From positions 4,092,001-4,156,000 of the forward strand of contig JASJZC010000001.1 of the NCBI GenBank assembly GCA_037178855.1: a stretch of 64,000 nt of DNA, read 5' to 3'. The notes under the pieces are model-generated. The model was not told where the DNA came from and ran no database searches. It saw only the letters and a program-made list of their open reading frames with translations. The DNA is from Oscheius sp. JU75 (taxonomy: Eukaryota; Nematoda; Chromadorea; Rhabditida; Rhabditidae). Position numbers and translations under genes: made by a program. Shown one piece after another: positions 11,801 to 23,294 of the stretch. Numbering within the stretch: position 1 is the first letter of the stretch; every line of letters starts with the position of its first letter.

Positions 11801-12866
11801 ATCATATAAAGAATTAACGTGAGGGCTCTTGAGAAATTGAGATGGGTGTGCTTCCAGTGCAGCTCACTTTGATGATGTCATGAGCAGTGTTCGGATTCTC
11901 CTAGACGTCATTGAACAGTTACGCTACGATGAGGACGACCGCTTTGCGCATCATGATATTGGCAGAGGGTGAGTGTTTTTTTCGGATACACAATGGCTCA
12001 AACAAATATTTTAGGCGATTGGGTAGCCGCCGAGTCTCGATGAGTTCCAACAACCTGCCACGTGTGATGATCAGTGCCGCTCGTCCCTCTTTCTCAAGCG
12101 ACTCGAGAAAGATGTCCTTCCTCTCGGCTGATGGTCGCCTGGAGGACAGAGGACGACGCGAGTCGAGAGACAGTCGTGGCTCGCTTGAAAGTGACATGAG
12201 TATCCGCATCGGTTAGTTTCCATCCTCTAGACTCATTCTCTTTCAGACGACTTTCAAATTCCTCTGATCTATTGCGAAGGTATCCATTGCCCTCCCGATT
12301 CGCATGTGGCTTGTCACCCTCTAACACATTTATTGCTTACTTAACCACGCTGCGCGATCTGCACGATCTTCTGTGTGGAGAAACTTCATAACTTTATATC
12401 TTTAGGTGGATCCGATATCTCTGATGACTCTGCGCATAGTGGACACTCGGCTCGTGGACGAAGACAGTCCTGGCTCGAGAATTACGCGCATTCGATGTCT
12501 CTTGAACAGCAGCACTCTTTCCTCGAGGCCAAGGAACTTGAGAGGAATGCCAGGTGATTTCGTATTCTTGTCTGTGTTTTCTTTACAAGGGCAGTGAAAG
12601 AATGACATTAACATGGCGAAAAAGAGACTGTCAGAATGACAGAATGAGAGATTCAGTGCCTCTCATTTAAAATATTCCATTTAAGTATTCGACGAGGAGG
12701 CCGTTGCTCTGAACGTCGTGCTCGAACCCGTTCTCCCAATGCTGACGAACAACGTGGTCCATCTCGTCCGAATTCCTTCACCAACCTTGGCCACAACCTC
12801 GTCCTTACCTACCGTACTCTCTGGAACAAGGACACTGGAACATCGTCCGCCAAAAGTGAACAGTGA
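5825..12866 (+). CDS. SCYL2: SCYL2-like pseudokinase (SCY1 family)
   Basis: SCY1-like proteins are catalytically inactive kinases; SCYL2 (CVAK104) works in clathrin-dependent trafficking. About 21 exons join in frame. The inferred first exon at 5825-5854 reads MFEAIRRYSQ, followed by a 2.3 kb intron to 8203. The kinase-like domain reads CGYWKIYSARSNFGDK then EASVFVFEKKLNVK, where human SCYL2 has LAWKIFNGTKK and AVFVFDKK. Later pieces are YLHNSAKILHGNLTPSSIYV (degenerate catalytic loop, no HRD) and LDFLAPEYLHPNQTH. Exons from about 9.87 to 11.8 kb are helical and HEAT-like (PSQKAHFLAHTLYQALPNIP, LRSWMRRIVETSS). The C-terminus is Ser/Arg-rich and ends LWNKDTGTSSAKSEQ at a TGA (12864-12866). The kinase and HEAT homology is clear; the first exon is less certain. 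An alternative first exon at 7043 also joins in phase. Confidence 0.88.
6145..6210 (-). repeat. tRNA-like (A-box/B-box) fragment
   Basis: The reverse complement contains a good tRNA A box (TAGCTCAGTCGGTAAGAGC) and a B-box-like GTTTGAATCC about 30 bases later. The D stem pairs, but the anticodon and acceptor stems do not fold properly. It is therefore more likely a tRNA-derived repeat or tRNA relic than a working tRNA. It lies in the large first intron of the SCYL2-like gene. Confidence 0.4.
7043..7147 (+). other. Candidate alternative first exon of SCYL2-like gene
   Basis: An ATG at 7043 opens 35 codons rich in Ser, Arg and Pro (MNSPILRSRSAPNSPRV, then ELVLPDFAKGFLP). It ends at a good donor (CCA|gtaagc) in phase 0, which matches the acceptor at 8203. 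It could be an alternative promoter exon of the SCYL2-like gene or an exon of an unrecognised gene. RSRSAPNSP resembles a basophilic phosphorylation site, but no function can be assigned. Confidence 0.35.
7810..7852. repeat. CT-rich microsatellite
   Basis: A CTCTCTCTCTCTCTCCCTCTGTC tract is followed by CCATCCATCCATGG. It is a low-complexity simple repeat in the first intron of the SCYL2-like gene. Confidence 0.7.
10455..10650. repeat. Degenerate tandem repeat in a SCYL2 intron
   Basis: At least five loosely spaced copies of a unit resembling TTGACATCAGTTTATAGC occur about every 35-50 bases (for example near 10468, 10503, 10527, 10570 and 10600). They degrade towards the 3' end. The array lies wholly inside the intron before the exon at 10677. 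Confidence 0.5.
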
Positions 12867-13568
12867 TCTACTCCCCTTGAACATATCCCCTTTATTGCAC
12901 GAATGCAGACTGTGATTCCATTTTTTTCTGTCTCACCATGTGATCTCACTCGCCCCCGTTCATTCTCCTACGTGTCGTTTTGTATATGTTAAATCCGGCC
13001 AAATCTTTACAGCAAATTCAATCTTGTCGCCTTACAATCGATCAAGTGAAGCTTACTACGTGTCGCAACTGAAAACTTTTTTTTCGGGCCTTATATCATA
13101 AGTACAGACGGTAGGCTATTCAGACGATGTTTGCTGACAGTTCAGGCTTCGACGTCGAAATCTCAAAAATGAATGCAGCCAAACAACTGTTTTCCGCTAA
13201 CTCTACTGCCAGGTCTCCAATTCAGTTAGTGGTTAGTGAGAGGTAGTGGCATGTTCAGATGGACAAGGATAAACGGCGAGAATGCCATCTTGACAGATAC
13301 GAAGAAACGGCAGCTGGTCAGCGTTTGTACTGATATAATGATGTAATGAGTTAATCCTGAATTTTTCAGGGATATAGTTCCTAGTGATTGTTAGAGCTGA
13401 ATAACTGACCTTGAAATCTTCTGTCAACTCAAGAACTAGGCTTTTGATCCAGTGTACAAAATAGACTCGGTGCAGAAAGTCAATTGTTCTTTGCTGATAA
13501 GGCTCCAAAAAATTTTTCTCTAAGCTTATCAACTGATTAGCTACTGCGAAGTAACTCGTCTCTTCCCA
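12867..13568. other. Intergenic, SCYL2 to UGT
   Basis: This is about 700 bases with no supported gene. It presumably holds the SCYL2 3' untranslated region and the UGT promoter. I saw no clear repeat. Confidence 0.4.
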
Positions 13569-15944
13569 ATGCTCTCTCTCCTCTTTCTATGCACTACAAT
13601 CAATGCTGGCAATGTTCTGGTGTTCAGTCCTACCATGGGATACAGCCACGTCCAGTTCTTGGGTAATATTGCTGACATTCTTACTAGAGACGGACATAAT
13701 GTGGTATCTGGTCAAAAATGATCTCAATGCTGGATATCTTCAGACAGTTTGGGCCCCGATCTTCGATTCAGATATTAGTCCCATCGGAACAACTGAGCTT
13801 GGTATAAGGACGGTTGTTCAGAGAGTAGAGCAGCGAATAGACTTTTCTCCTAAACGGTTTGTGCTTAGCATCCCATGCATTTCCTACCTCTCATTCATTT
13901 TCTATCCCTTTCTGCTCTCAGCGTCGTTCGTTCTTTCTGCGTCTCACACTCTGGAAAATCTTGGCATTTATATTTTAAAAAAATTCCTGAATGTTGACCC
14001 GTGATTGTAATAGAGAAAGTATTTATTCACTATTCAGGGTATCGTACAATCGTCCATGGAACAGATCCTGGTACGAAGAGCCCGTAAGTTTTCGAACTGG
14101 GTCTTTTGACGACTTTGTGTACTTATATGGCTGTGTTCAGCGGTTATTCCAAGGTACTTTGGTCTTATTATCCCACCTACTACTCATAGCTATACTGGAG
14201 GACGTAGAGCTGCTGGATGAGCTGAAGAGACAAAACTTTGACTTGGCAGTTACGGAATTGCTCTCTTACAATCCCCTTGGATTATTTGAGGTTATTCGCA
14301 CCAAGAAGATGCAATCCTTTGCTCAGATTCTTGAGATCAAAACAACTATCGTAGCCGCTTCGGTCAACATGTTTCCTGCCTTCAACGAGCTGACCGGCCT
14401 GACTCCATTCCCTTCTTATACTCCAGGTAGGTTGCTAAGTCAATGATTTTTCATACAGATGTTCCGTACTACTCATAGCTATACTGGAGGACGTAGAGCT
14501 GCTGGAAAACACCAGTCTCTAATCTGAGATTACACTTGACAAAAAAGTTCTGACACATTTGTCAAGTATTATCCCAGATTAGAGTTGACATACTTTATAG
14601 ACAGATGCCTCTTGCAAAAAATAACGTATTAAGTTCTAACCGTTCGCTCAAAGTTACCATCTCCACCGCTGCTCGAGTGCTTTTCCAGAAGTGGTCACCC
14701 CCTACAGCGAGGACATGTCATTCTGGCAGCGTGTTGACTCTGTCGTGGTCGGATTCCTTAGCTATATTATTCACAAAATTGAGTTCTATCAGAGTACGTA
14801 TATGATAAAGGAACTTTTCCCTAACGTCACTGACCTGAGTCGACTTCTTCATGTATAAAGTTCCAAGGTGTAAATGAAAAAAATGTTCAGGAAAGAGTAG
14901 GAGTAGTATTCCTCAATGTGAATGAGTTTACCGAATCTCCAAGACCGCGAACCAACATGGTAAAGTATGTTGGAGGAGCTACTGTCTACGAGGCTATGGC
15001 ATTACCACAGGTTAAAGATCTTAGTCTGTTCTTTTCATTTTTGAAAATGACTGCTTGAGAGAGAAAAGTATCAGACAGTTCCAGGAGCTGGAGAAACTTC
15101 TCAATGTTAAGTCTTCCAGCGTCTTTTTCTCCTTGGGAACCGCAGCGGACAGTTGTTCCATCCCGGTGAAAATTATCATGGGTAGGTCAAGAAAATTCAT
15201 CACAATACCCGTCAAGTTCAGAAATCCTAGCGTCTTTCTCCGAATTCCCAGAGGTCAGCTTCATTTGGAAGCTTCCAGAATGTCACAATGTCAGTTGGAG
15301 TTCGTATCCGAATACTGTCCGCCTGAATTGGGTCCCGCAGTCCAATCTGCTCGGTAACTACTCAGTCACTTCTAAAAAAGGTCTTCTAGCTGATGATCGT
15401 GTCAAAGCGTTCATTACTCATGGAGGAATCAACTCGATGAACGAGGCCGTCGTTCGTGGAAAGCCAGTCGTTGCAATTCCACTTTTCGGAGATCAGTTCA
15501 TCAATGCACAGAATGCAGGTCAGGGTTCTTCGAGGCCAAAAAAGAAGTAATTTAGTTAAAAGGGGCTACGGCGTCATCATCAAGCACTCGGAACTGTCAG
15601 CTTCTACTCTGACAGCAGCTTTGAAGAGTGTTCTTGCCCCAGATAGGTATTTTACTCGTTCTCTGGATCTGATTCCATATTTCAGTTCCTATCAGGCTAA
15701 GGCAAAGCAAATTGCTGAGGTTCTCAGAGGAAAAAGCGAGGAGTATCGAAAGGAGATACTTCATCAAACAAATCTTCTATTGAGGTATGGACCATCAGAA
15801 CACCTTCGACTACCTTCAAGGAATCTCAATATCATACAGCTGTACTCTATCGATTCGTTGGTGTTTCTGATTGTACTTTTCGGTCTGGTACCGTACTTCT
15901 TTGTTAAATGGTGTCTGTCTGTGCGAAAAGAGAAGATTGAATAA
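13569..15944 (+). CDS. UDP-glucuronosyltransferase (GT1 family)
   Basis: UGTs transfer a sugar from a UDP-sugar to small lipophilic acceptors in the endoplasmic reticulum lumen and act in detoxification. The start codon opens a short hydrophobic signal peptide (MLSLLFLCTTINA) directly followed by NVLVFSPTMGYSHVQFLGNI, a standard UGT beginning. The middle contains VTPYSEDMSFWQRVDS and VFLNVNEFTESPRP. The donor-sugar signature is present (FITHGGINSMNEAVVRGKP, IPLFGDQFINAQNA). The C-terminus has one membrane helix (SLVFLIVLFGLVPYFFVKW) and ends RKEKIE, a KxKxx-type ER retrieval motif. About ten exons join in phase. One intron carries a foldback plus a 40-base duplication of the preceding intron/exon junction. 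An AATAAA overlaps the stop codon. A GT92 gene starts 135 bases downstream on the same strand. Confidence 0.92.
14178..14217 (+). repeat. 40-base direct duplication, copy 1 (intron/exon junction)
   Basis: The segment beginning TACTACTCATAGCTATACTG is repeated exactly at 14467-14506. Copy 1 includes the 3' splice site (ctcatag) and the first codons of a UGT exon. Copy 2 lies in the next intron and is not used in the model. Confidence 0.85.
14517..14584. repeat. Small hairpin (foldback) in a UGT intron
   Basis: A 25-base left arm (14517-14541, CTCTAATCTGAGATTACACT...) pairs with 14560-14584 across an 18-base loop, with two or three mismatches. It starts just 3' of the second copy of the 40-base duplication, so the two probably arose together. 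Confidence 0.75.
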
Positions 15945-16079
15945 ACTCTTATATTGATAGAAACTTGTCTGCTGGACAAACAGGGAGAATCGAATATAGA
16001 GTTGGACTAGACAAAGCGATGCCGGACGGAGAACGAGATATGATCAGGACGACCACCTTTTCCAACACGAATAATATGA

Positions 16080-18332
16080 ATGGGGCGACGTAATCTGTAT
16101 TTTCTTTTCCCCTTCTTCATCCTCCTTTTTCTACTCTTAATATTGTCGGCGGTCTTTAGGTAAGACTCTTTATTAATTACAACATGTTGCAGTTATTTCC
16201 ATCCCGAGAAGTTGAATGATCAAGCTTTGGAGAACTTTGACATTTTCCTGTTCTCATCCTATTACTTTCCGAAATCGAAGAGTCTTGGGGACAATGCTGT
16301 CGTTCTAATTTTCACAGCAGACTTTGACCTTATCAGTCAATATTCTCATCTCGAACTCTGGGTCTCTTCCGAGGAGGAGAGTCGACATGTTAAGACGGAC
16401 ATTCAGATGTGAGTTAATGACAGCCAGGCATAGTCAGAACAAATTTGGGGCAAAGGTGAGGAGAGAACATGCGACAATGTCAAGAAGCTAACAGGTTGAC
16501 ATGAACAGACAGCACTGTGCTCGAAAAAAAAATTAATTCTTCAGGATCACTCCTCATCAAAAATGCAGATGGATTGACTACTTTGCTGTGGTAGAAACTG
16601 TTCCTTCAATGAGCAGAATTGCGGCTCGAACTGGCACCACGTTTGCAGAAGTGAGTCCGAACTTGTTTTAGATGCCAACTACAAGTGTAAACTTACTAAC
16701 CAGTTTTCAGATTCCCTTCTCATCCCCTTCTACCTCTTTCCACGACGTCGTCACCTGTATCGCGCCGCTTTATGCCAGTGAACAGTGGCAAGTGGCCATA
16801 TTGGCTGCTCACATCTATCAAAGGTTCTATTTTCTTGCTGACTGATTGAAAAGGATCCCAGATTCGGTAGTCACATGCATCTCTACGTCCGGAGCATGGT
16901 ATCGCCTCTCTTCGAGCTGATGCGAGAGTATGAGAAACAGGGCTACCTGACTCTCCAACCTTGGTATCGTGTCCAGTTGAATAGCGTCCCAGTGGAAGAT
17001 CTCAATCCGAATATGAACGTCGAGTTCAGGAATCAGGCTGCGGCACAGACGGACTGCCTTCTTCAATATAAAGTACAGTCATAAACGACATTTTAAACAG
17101 TTGTCTAGGAGACAGCCTCGTTCATCAGCTTTGTCGATCTCGACGACATCCTTATTCCACGACTAGGAGCCAACTATTTTGATGAGTTTGAGCACATCTT
17201 TCACACTTTTCCGACGTCGGCCTATCTGTTCTACGGGAAAGAGAACACCCAATCGCTTGCTGGTAATGAGTTCAACAGGTAAATGAGCTCATACATTTAG
17301 GCCCCTCCGGAAAAAACTTCTCAGTCTCGAAGATGATTCACTCGATCCGGTTCAAGCAAAACTCGGAGATGGGAAAGTTTGTGGTTCAGCCAAAGTACAT
17401 CAATGCCTCCTGGATACACTGGCCGCCAGCAATTCCTAAGGGAATGAGAAAGTAGGCCGGTTTCCTGACTTTTCAGTCAGTTTTAGACACATGGTGCCAA
17501 ACACTGTCAACGCAATCACCCACCTAAAGCATATAGAGAGACAGAACAAGATGTCAGGAACAGAACTGCCTCTCTACCAGCCGGACAATCATGTTCAGTA
17601 CAAACCTAGTACTCTTCTAACTAGTGAGGACTTGGAGGCTATTGATAGAGATTTCAGAAGGTTGGTTAATTTGTGTTTTCTCATTGGAAAACTTAGAATG
17701 ATGGCTGTTTCAAAAGTCGGTCAGCTTATGAATAAGATGCCGGAGAAGTTCTTCTATTCGACGATCATAACCGACTGCTACAGAGAATTTTATAAGCTTT
17801 ACTATTCGGGTCAGCTGCAGCGGATCAAATGTTTTGGACCGGAGCGGTGTCAGGTACGATTTGAATCTTTGGAAGCAAGGCTCTTTCGGCACATTGTCTT
17901 ACTGCTCCTTCTTCTCACAGTATGTTCCCAGCCGTCGTGGCCCGCTTCGAGCCGAATGCGTTGAACTTTTCAGACTACTGACTATTGCTCCAAAGTCTCA
18001 TGAGCTTTGGTCCTCTTACGTAAGCCACTGTTCATAAGAGGGCGGAATGACGATCATAGTAGGCAGCAAGTTTGTTTGAGTGACGCACAGACTGTCAGGC
18101 ATTTTAGTTTTATGTGATAAGAGGAATACAAAAGATGTTTGAACTGTCTTCCGGCAATTGGCTGATAACTGTTGTACGAATGAACAAACACGAATATTTC
18201 CAGTTTCCTCCGTCCCCGGGAATCCCTTGCTACAATGCCAAGGCAACCTACACTAGTCGAGATAGCCTGTCTCTCAATGTCCACTACGCATCGTCGTCTC
18301 GTTTCGAAGAAGAGGATGGCTGCATTCGATAG
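16080..18332 (+). CDS. GT92 (DUF23) glycosyltransferase, type II membrane protein
   Basis: GT92 enzymes, such as C. elegans GALT-1, add galactose to core fucose on N-glycans in the Golgi; the family is expanded in nematodes. The ATG at 16080 opens MGRRN then a strong membrane anchor (LYFLFPFFILLFLLLILSAV), typical of a Golgi type II protein. Exon 2 (from 16193) starts SYFHPEKLNDQALENFDI. Core blocks are DVVTCIAPLYASEQWQ, GSHMHLYVRSMVSPLFELMR, and SFVDLDDILIPRLGANYFDE with an acidic DLDD metal/donor site. C-terminal blocks include CFGPERC and YVPSRRGPLRAECVE. It ends EEEDGCIR at a TAG. The 135-base gap from the UGT stop suggests the two could share a transcript. The acceptor specificity is unknown. 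Confidence 0.87.
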
Positions 18333-18552
18333 TTTCGATCGCATTGAATACCCAATGGTCCCGCAACAAAGTGTCTTGGGACTGAGAGACTGGCTGGACT
18401 ATAATAAAGTGTGTTCCCCCTCTTTCTTCACCGTTCACGTGTCCAGCCCGATAGTGCTTCCCCATAAAAGATCCACTCCTTGGGCAGTCGTTTCTTGCTG
18501 ATAACCAGCTGTATTCCCAAGCTACAAAAACTTTCATCTTCCTACCACATAT

Positions 18553-19072
18553 ATGAAGCAGCAGTCCAAGAGATCCAGTGGTCAGTTTCCAATTTTTCTT
18601 GTATGTAATTAATGTATTGATTACTTTTCGAACTCAGTGCTTCTAATCTTTTTAGTTTTGGTACCAACCAGCATTGACAACAGGCCGCTTCTCTAATAAC
18701 CTAAATTCCCAAGTATCCCCACAGCTGACGTGCCAACTTTTGTTTCGTGGTCACGGACAGACACCATTGCGCTTTAGTAGTATAGAGTTTCGTTCATAAT
18801 CGTTCTTTTTAGAGTCCAGTGCGAATGAAGAAGACTTACTGGTCAAGTACTACGAGACCCTCGACCGTCTGGAGGCCTTGGCCGATCAGCTGAGAGAAGA
18901 AAAGCGAAAAGTTCGTCTACTGGAAGACGAAATCGACGAGCTGCAGACGGAGCAGGAGTTGGAACGTCTGGACTACACAGAGACAATCAAAAGACAGAAG
19001 GAGCAAATCGACGAGCTGCTCAAGTCGGTCAGCAGACCGAGGAAGAGTGTCCAGTTTATGACTCAGTGCTAA
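18553..19072 (+). CDS. Small coiled-coil protein, about 95 residues
   Basis: Two exons join in frame: 18553-18580 (MKQQSKRSS) and 18813-19072. The product is nearly all heptad-like coiled coil (LEALADQLREEKRKVRLLED, ELERLDYTETIKRQKEQIDE) and ends SVQFMTQC. Part resembles stalk sequence of kinesin-II-type motors, but no motor domain is nearby, so I do not assign it. The single intron contains one copy of a dispersed repeat (18699-18790). The start choice rests on the clean splice junction. Confidence 0.6.
18699..18790 (+). repeat. Dispersed intronic repeat, copy A
   Basis: It begins CCTAAATTCCCAAGTATCCC and ends with ACAGACACCATTGCGCTTTA. Related copies lie at 56115-56220 (full length) and 33481-33525 (3' end only). 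All three are in introns of unrelated genes. Confidence 0.7.
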
Positions 19073-20101
19073 TGTACAAAGTAAAGTATTTGTCCCTCTC
19101 ACAAAACCAAAGTTCAAATAGCTATTAAGCTGTCAGAAGGCCATAAACTTGAAGCGAGGGGGCTGTAAAACGTGACTACTGGGACACGCCTTGCAAACAA
19201 GGAAGTTCATTCAGCTCTGAATTCTTGAGTATCTCTAGTTTTCTACTTTTTAACCTTGTCGTGTCTTCCTCCAGATAGAGTCACGAAACTGCTCTTATAG
19301 TATCGTTGGAGACAAGCAAAGGTAGTGGCAAGCATCTGGCTCAAATACAACGTGTACATTTTTCTTATTCGTTAGACAACCAATAAATAAACTTCGATAC
19401 GGATCTGCTTCTCGGAATATTGCAATTCTCGTCTAGAAACTTGCTTCATAATGTCTGCTGCTTTAAATTCGTTTAAGATTCGTCACACATCTCAAATCTC
19501 AAAGAAAATACGTGTGTCGCACACGTATCATCTCGCCACTCCCTCCGTGTGATCGTCCTTTCAAAATTCATTTCGAAAATATTTTTAGACATTCTATTCT
19601 TGTCCCGCACTTTTATCTCCCTGTGTTTCGTAACGGTATACGAACAACAGGTTCTGCTCTGCCTAAAAAAACTTTAATATTATTTGTTTGGACTCAACTG
19701 ACCAGAAGACCAAACACCCTAGACTGATAACGGTGGTGGGGACACTTGCACCGGGCTAGATCCCAGATTTTCGTCAATGCACTCGGCCTGTTATCGTTCA
19801 CGTGTGATTTTCCAGAGAGCAGTTACGTAGGTCCGTATCTTCCAGCTCAAAATAGCCGCCGTTGTCATCAGAAGTAGGGTATATCCGAACTGTTTACGCT
19901 GCGCATCAACTCTTTGCCGTGGTCATCAATACGGAGCAATGGCTCAGACTCTCCACTTTCAATACTAGGGTTACGGCATTTTTGATCCTTAGGGTATTTT
20001 GGTAAAAAGAAAAACAGGCAAACTATCACATAAAAGTGTATATTTTTCTATGGAAAATCTGTTAGACATAAACCCGCGAATTTTTACCGCACAATAGATG
20101 C
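19073..20101. other. Intergenic between convergent genes
   Basis: This is about 1 kb between the stop of the coiled-coil gene and the stop of HBS1. It contains an AATAAATAAA tract near 19382 that could serve the plus-strand gene. No gene is supported. Confidence 0.4.
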
Positions 20102-22762
20102 TTAGGCGATTTTCTTCTCGATAATCCCGGCAGCGAGAGTCTGTCCTCCGGCTCGTATCGTCAGTCGTCCGAGGGCTCGACAGACAGTGAATGGCTCAAT
20201 CGCCACGTCGAAATCCGTCTCGATTTCGACGATTCCGGACATGTTTCGAGAGAGACATCTGGATGGGGGTTACTGTAAGCGGGAAGAACAAAAACAATAC
20301 CTGGGTCTTTCCTTGATGACCTCCCCATTGGTTTTGTTGACAGCTGCGACGAGTTTGACCAGCGTGCAGGGTACGCAAAGAGAATGACAAAATAGTTCCG
20401 CCTTCGTACCTAAATTGATGGTGATTTTGACAGGAAATGATCCAAATAACCTTTCATTAGCGGTACGCTGATATCGAAAACGACCAGTCGGGCCAGGAAG
20501 CGTTTTCCCGGGATCAGAGTGTCCTAAATTTTAGTTCTTATGCAAAAAGAGACAAATGAACAAACCTCTCCTCCTCTAACAATGACGTGACCGGCATGTA
20601 TTGTATCCGGCTCGAATGTTCCCTGAAGTGTGAGAAGAGCCTGGTCGCCGGCCATACAGCTGTCAGCCGAACCGCCGTCGTCGTTCATACAGCCTGGAAT
20701 TGTTAAACTAGTAGACATTTTATATTGGTGAAAGACTCATTTTCAGTCAATTTCCAAGTCTAGTCTATATGGCACATATACTATCTATAAAAATGTACCA
20801 TAGCCCTAAACCTTACCTTTTACCGTAGCCGCATCAGCGTTCGGCATGATGAAGACCTTATCGCCGTTCTCGACTTCTCCGGACTCGATTTTGCCGCTGA
20901 CCGAGAGCTGTGTGGTCGTGGCCTTGAAGACGTCGTTGACTACGATGCGCAGCGGTCCGTCTACAGCTCTCGATGGTGCCGTGAAGGAGTCTGAAACCGT
21001 ATTTGAATGGTTAAGAGCCAGAAACTGACCTATGTAATCGACAAGAGGCCCTTCATTATACCACCGGTTTAGAGGATGCGCTGCCGGAACTTTTTCTGTC
21101 AAATTGTCGCCGGACAGTCCGGAAACCGGCACGAAGCGTACTCTTGTGAATCCGGCCTGAACATAGCGGGTAGTTCCGTTGAAAAAGAGACAATACCTGT
21201 TTAGTTAGGAAGATGTTAATGCTGCTCTCGACCTCTCTGAATCTGTCCTCGGACCAATCTACGGTGTCCAACTTATTAACGGCCACAACCAGCTGACTCA
21301 CACCTAATAGAAATGTTTAAAAAGAGTTAAAAAAGGACACTACCTAGACTCCGAAGAAGCATGGCGTGTTCCCTCGTCTGACCGCCGTTTTCAAAGCCGG
21401 TCTCGAATTCTCCACGTGTTGAATTCACGACGAGGATCGCCGCGTCGGCTTGTGAGGCTCCTAAAACAGGTTTTTACAGCTTTTCTCATAGCTCAGTCGG
21501 CTAGCTCTCCGAATACAAAGCAAAAGGCACCGGATGGGATTATCCCAGCCTGGCGACTATTTTTTGCAACCTCAGTTATTTGAACCAAAACTGACCAGTA
21601 ATCATGTTAGGAATGAAATCCTTGTGGCCGGGAGCATCGAGCAGGAGTACTCGCTTTGTTTTCGTCTCGAAAAATGTCTTTGCAATGTCCATGGTCACAC
21701 CGCGTGCTCGTTCCTCCTCTGTCTCGTCCAGAACCCAGGCGAAAACAAACGAAGACTTTCCCGAGCGAGCCGATTCCTGTTTGTACTTGTGAATTGTTCG
21801 CTGATCGACACAGCCGAGCTGAAAGCCGGCGTTACTATTTAGAAAGCATGAAAAGCTGACTTGATAAAGAAGATGCCCCATCAGAGTCGATTTGCCGGCA
21901 TCGACATGACCGACGACGACGAGATTAATCAGCAGTTTCTCCCCCTGAGGAGCTTTTCGTGATCTTCGCGGTGTTGAGCTAACAGAGGAGATGGCTGCCA
22001 ATTGGTTTAGCCTAAATGTTTAATGAAGTACACTACCCAAGAAAAAAAACCTGTGAGTACTTGAATTAGCTGGGATATTTCCTAGATTCCCTTGGGGCGT
22101 CGTCGACTGTTTCGGCTCGTTCTTTTTGCGCGAAGGCGATTTGGACGAGCTGCGTCCCTGCTCGGCCACTTTTAGATTCGATATGCTGGGTAATGTGGGC
22201 TGAAAAAGATGCTAAAAACGAAACAGAAGTATGTCCAACCTTTGTTGATTCCTGATTCGAACATTCTGCTACACTCTTTGGCATCGGAGGCAGTGTTAAG
22301 ACGATATGTTTCTGATGAATAGCCTCGAATCCGGGTGGTGGACCGTAGGAGAGAGTGGATTCCGGTTTTTGAACGGGCTCGGGCTTCTCGTCGACTGAAA
22401 ATTAGTAAGAAACGATATGGACAGTGAAAACAACTTACTGTCGTCCATTCGGAAGACAGAGTCGTCCACGACATCATTCTCCAGTACACTGTCTCTCGGA
22501 ATGTAGTCAGTCAGCGTGGATCGGTAGGTGTTGGACGACGAGAGTCGGTTCCTTCGATATACGAATTGTGCTGGGAAGATGTAATTATTGTGCAAAAAGA
22601 TACGCTTACATGATCCTGGAGAAAGTGCTACGGGTTCTTCATCATACGAACGTCCATAATAGTCTTCATCGTCGCTCAGTTCTGCAAACCCCGAAGTCAT
22701 AAGCGTGAAAAGAGAACCCTACCGTCATCATAATTGAGCTTCTTTCTATGTCGACTACCCAT
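20102..22762 (-). CDS. HBS1L: HBS1-like translational GTPase (ribosome rescue)
   Basis: HBS1 is an eRF3/EF-Tu-class GTPase that partners Pelota/Dom34 to release stalled ribosomes in no-go and non-stop decay. The N-terminus ([13 protein letters not shown] then [22 protein letters not shown]) matches the HBS1 N-terminal domain (human: MARHRNVRGYNYDEDF). The GTPase domain has G1 [10 protein letters not shown]3 DAPGHKD and G4 NKLD. The switch I region reads [11 protein letters not shown]. Beta-barrel domains follow ([32 protein letters not shown] segment, [12 protein letters not shown]). It ends [18 protein letters not shown]. About eleven exons. The long acidic linker between the N-terminal domain and the GTPase is normal for the family. 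It is divergent from MED1, with 532 bases between starts. A tRNA-like A box lies in one intron near 21485. Confidence 0.92.
21485..21545 (+). repeat. tRNA-like A-box fragment in an HBS1 intron
   Basis: TCATAGCTCAGTCGGCTAGC is an excellent tRNA A box and nearly matches the one at 6145-6210. No proper B box or cloverleaf follows, though GGGATTATCCC lies about 50 bases on. It is probably a tRNA-derived repeat relic. Confidence 0.35.
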
Positions 22763-23294
22763 AATATCTGCTAACCAGTTAATCTGTCTGAAAAAGCATC
22801 GAATTGACCTCAAGAACGCAGATGAATTGAAAGAAAGCACAGGCTGGTATCTGCACCTTTCTTTGTCCGATTCTTCGTTTTCTTATGGATTATTTTTTTT
22901 TTACAATACTTTCACTAAGCCATGTATCTACCTAACTGGTACCAAAACCTGGACAGACTTTATCGAAAAATCGGTATTTGAAAAAGCCTTGATGCGACCT
23001 AGTGAAAGAAAATGAGGTAGATGGCTTAAAAAAAAATATTCCTGTCTGTTTCGAACCATAATTATTTCATTTTGCTTATATTACTGATATAAAATAACAA
23101 TTGGTAAGCAAAATAGAGGAATTGAAGGTCGAAATGTGAGAAAGGCGAGAGATGCAGAGGAAGAGCTGGTGTCTGATTCTCGCGTCCAACGCTTTTCAAA
23201 AATTCCTTCCTTTTCCATCTTTCTTTCGCTTCTTCTTGCAATTTCTACCATTTTTATCATTTTCCAGGGTTTTTGGCTGACTAATAACAACAAA
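22763..23294. promoter_or_regulatory. Divergent promoter region, HBS1 / MED1
   Basis: These 532 bases separate two oppositely oriented start codons. A T-rich acceptor (tcattttccag) at about 23267 precedes the MED1 ATG and may be a trans-splice site. No TATA box is clear. Confidence 0.4.
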
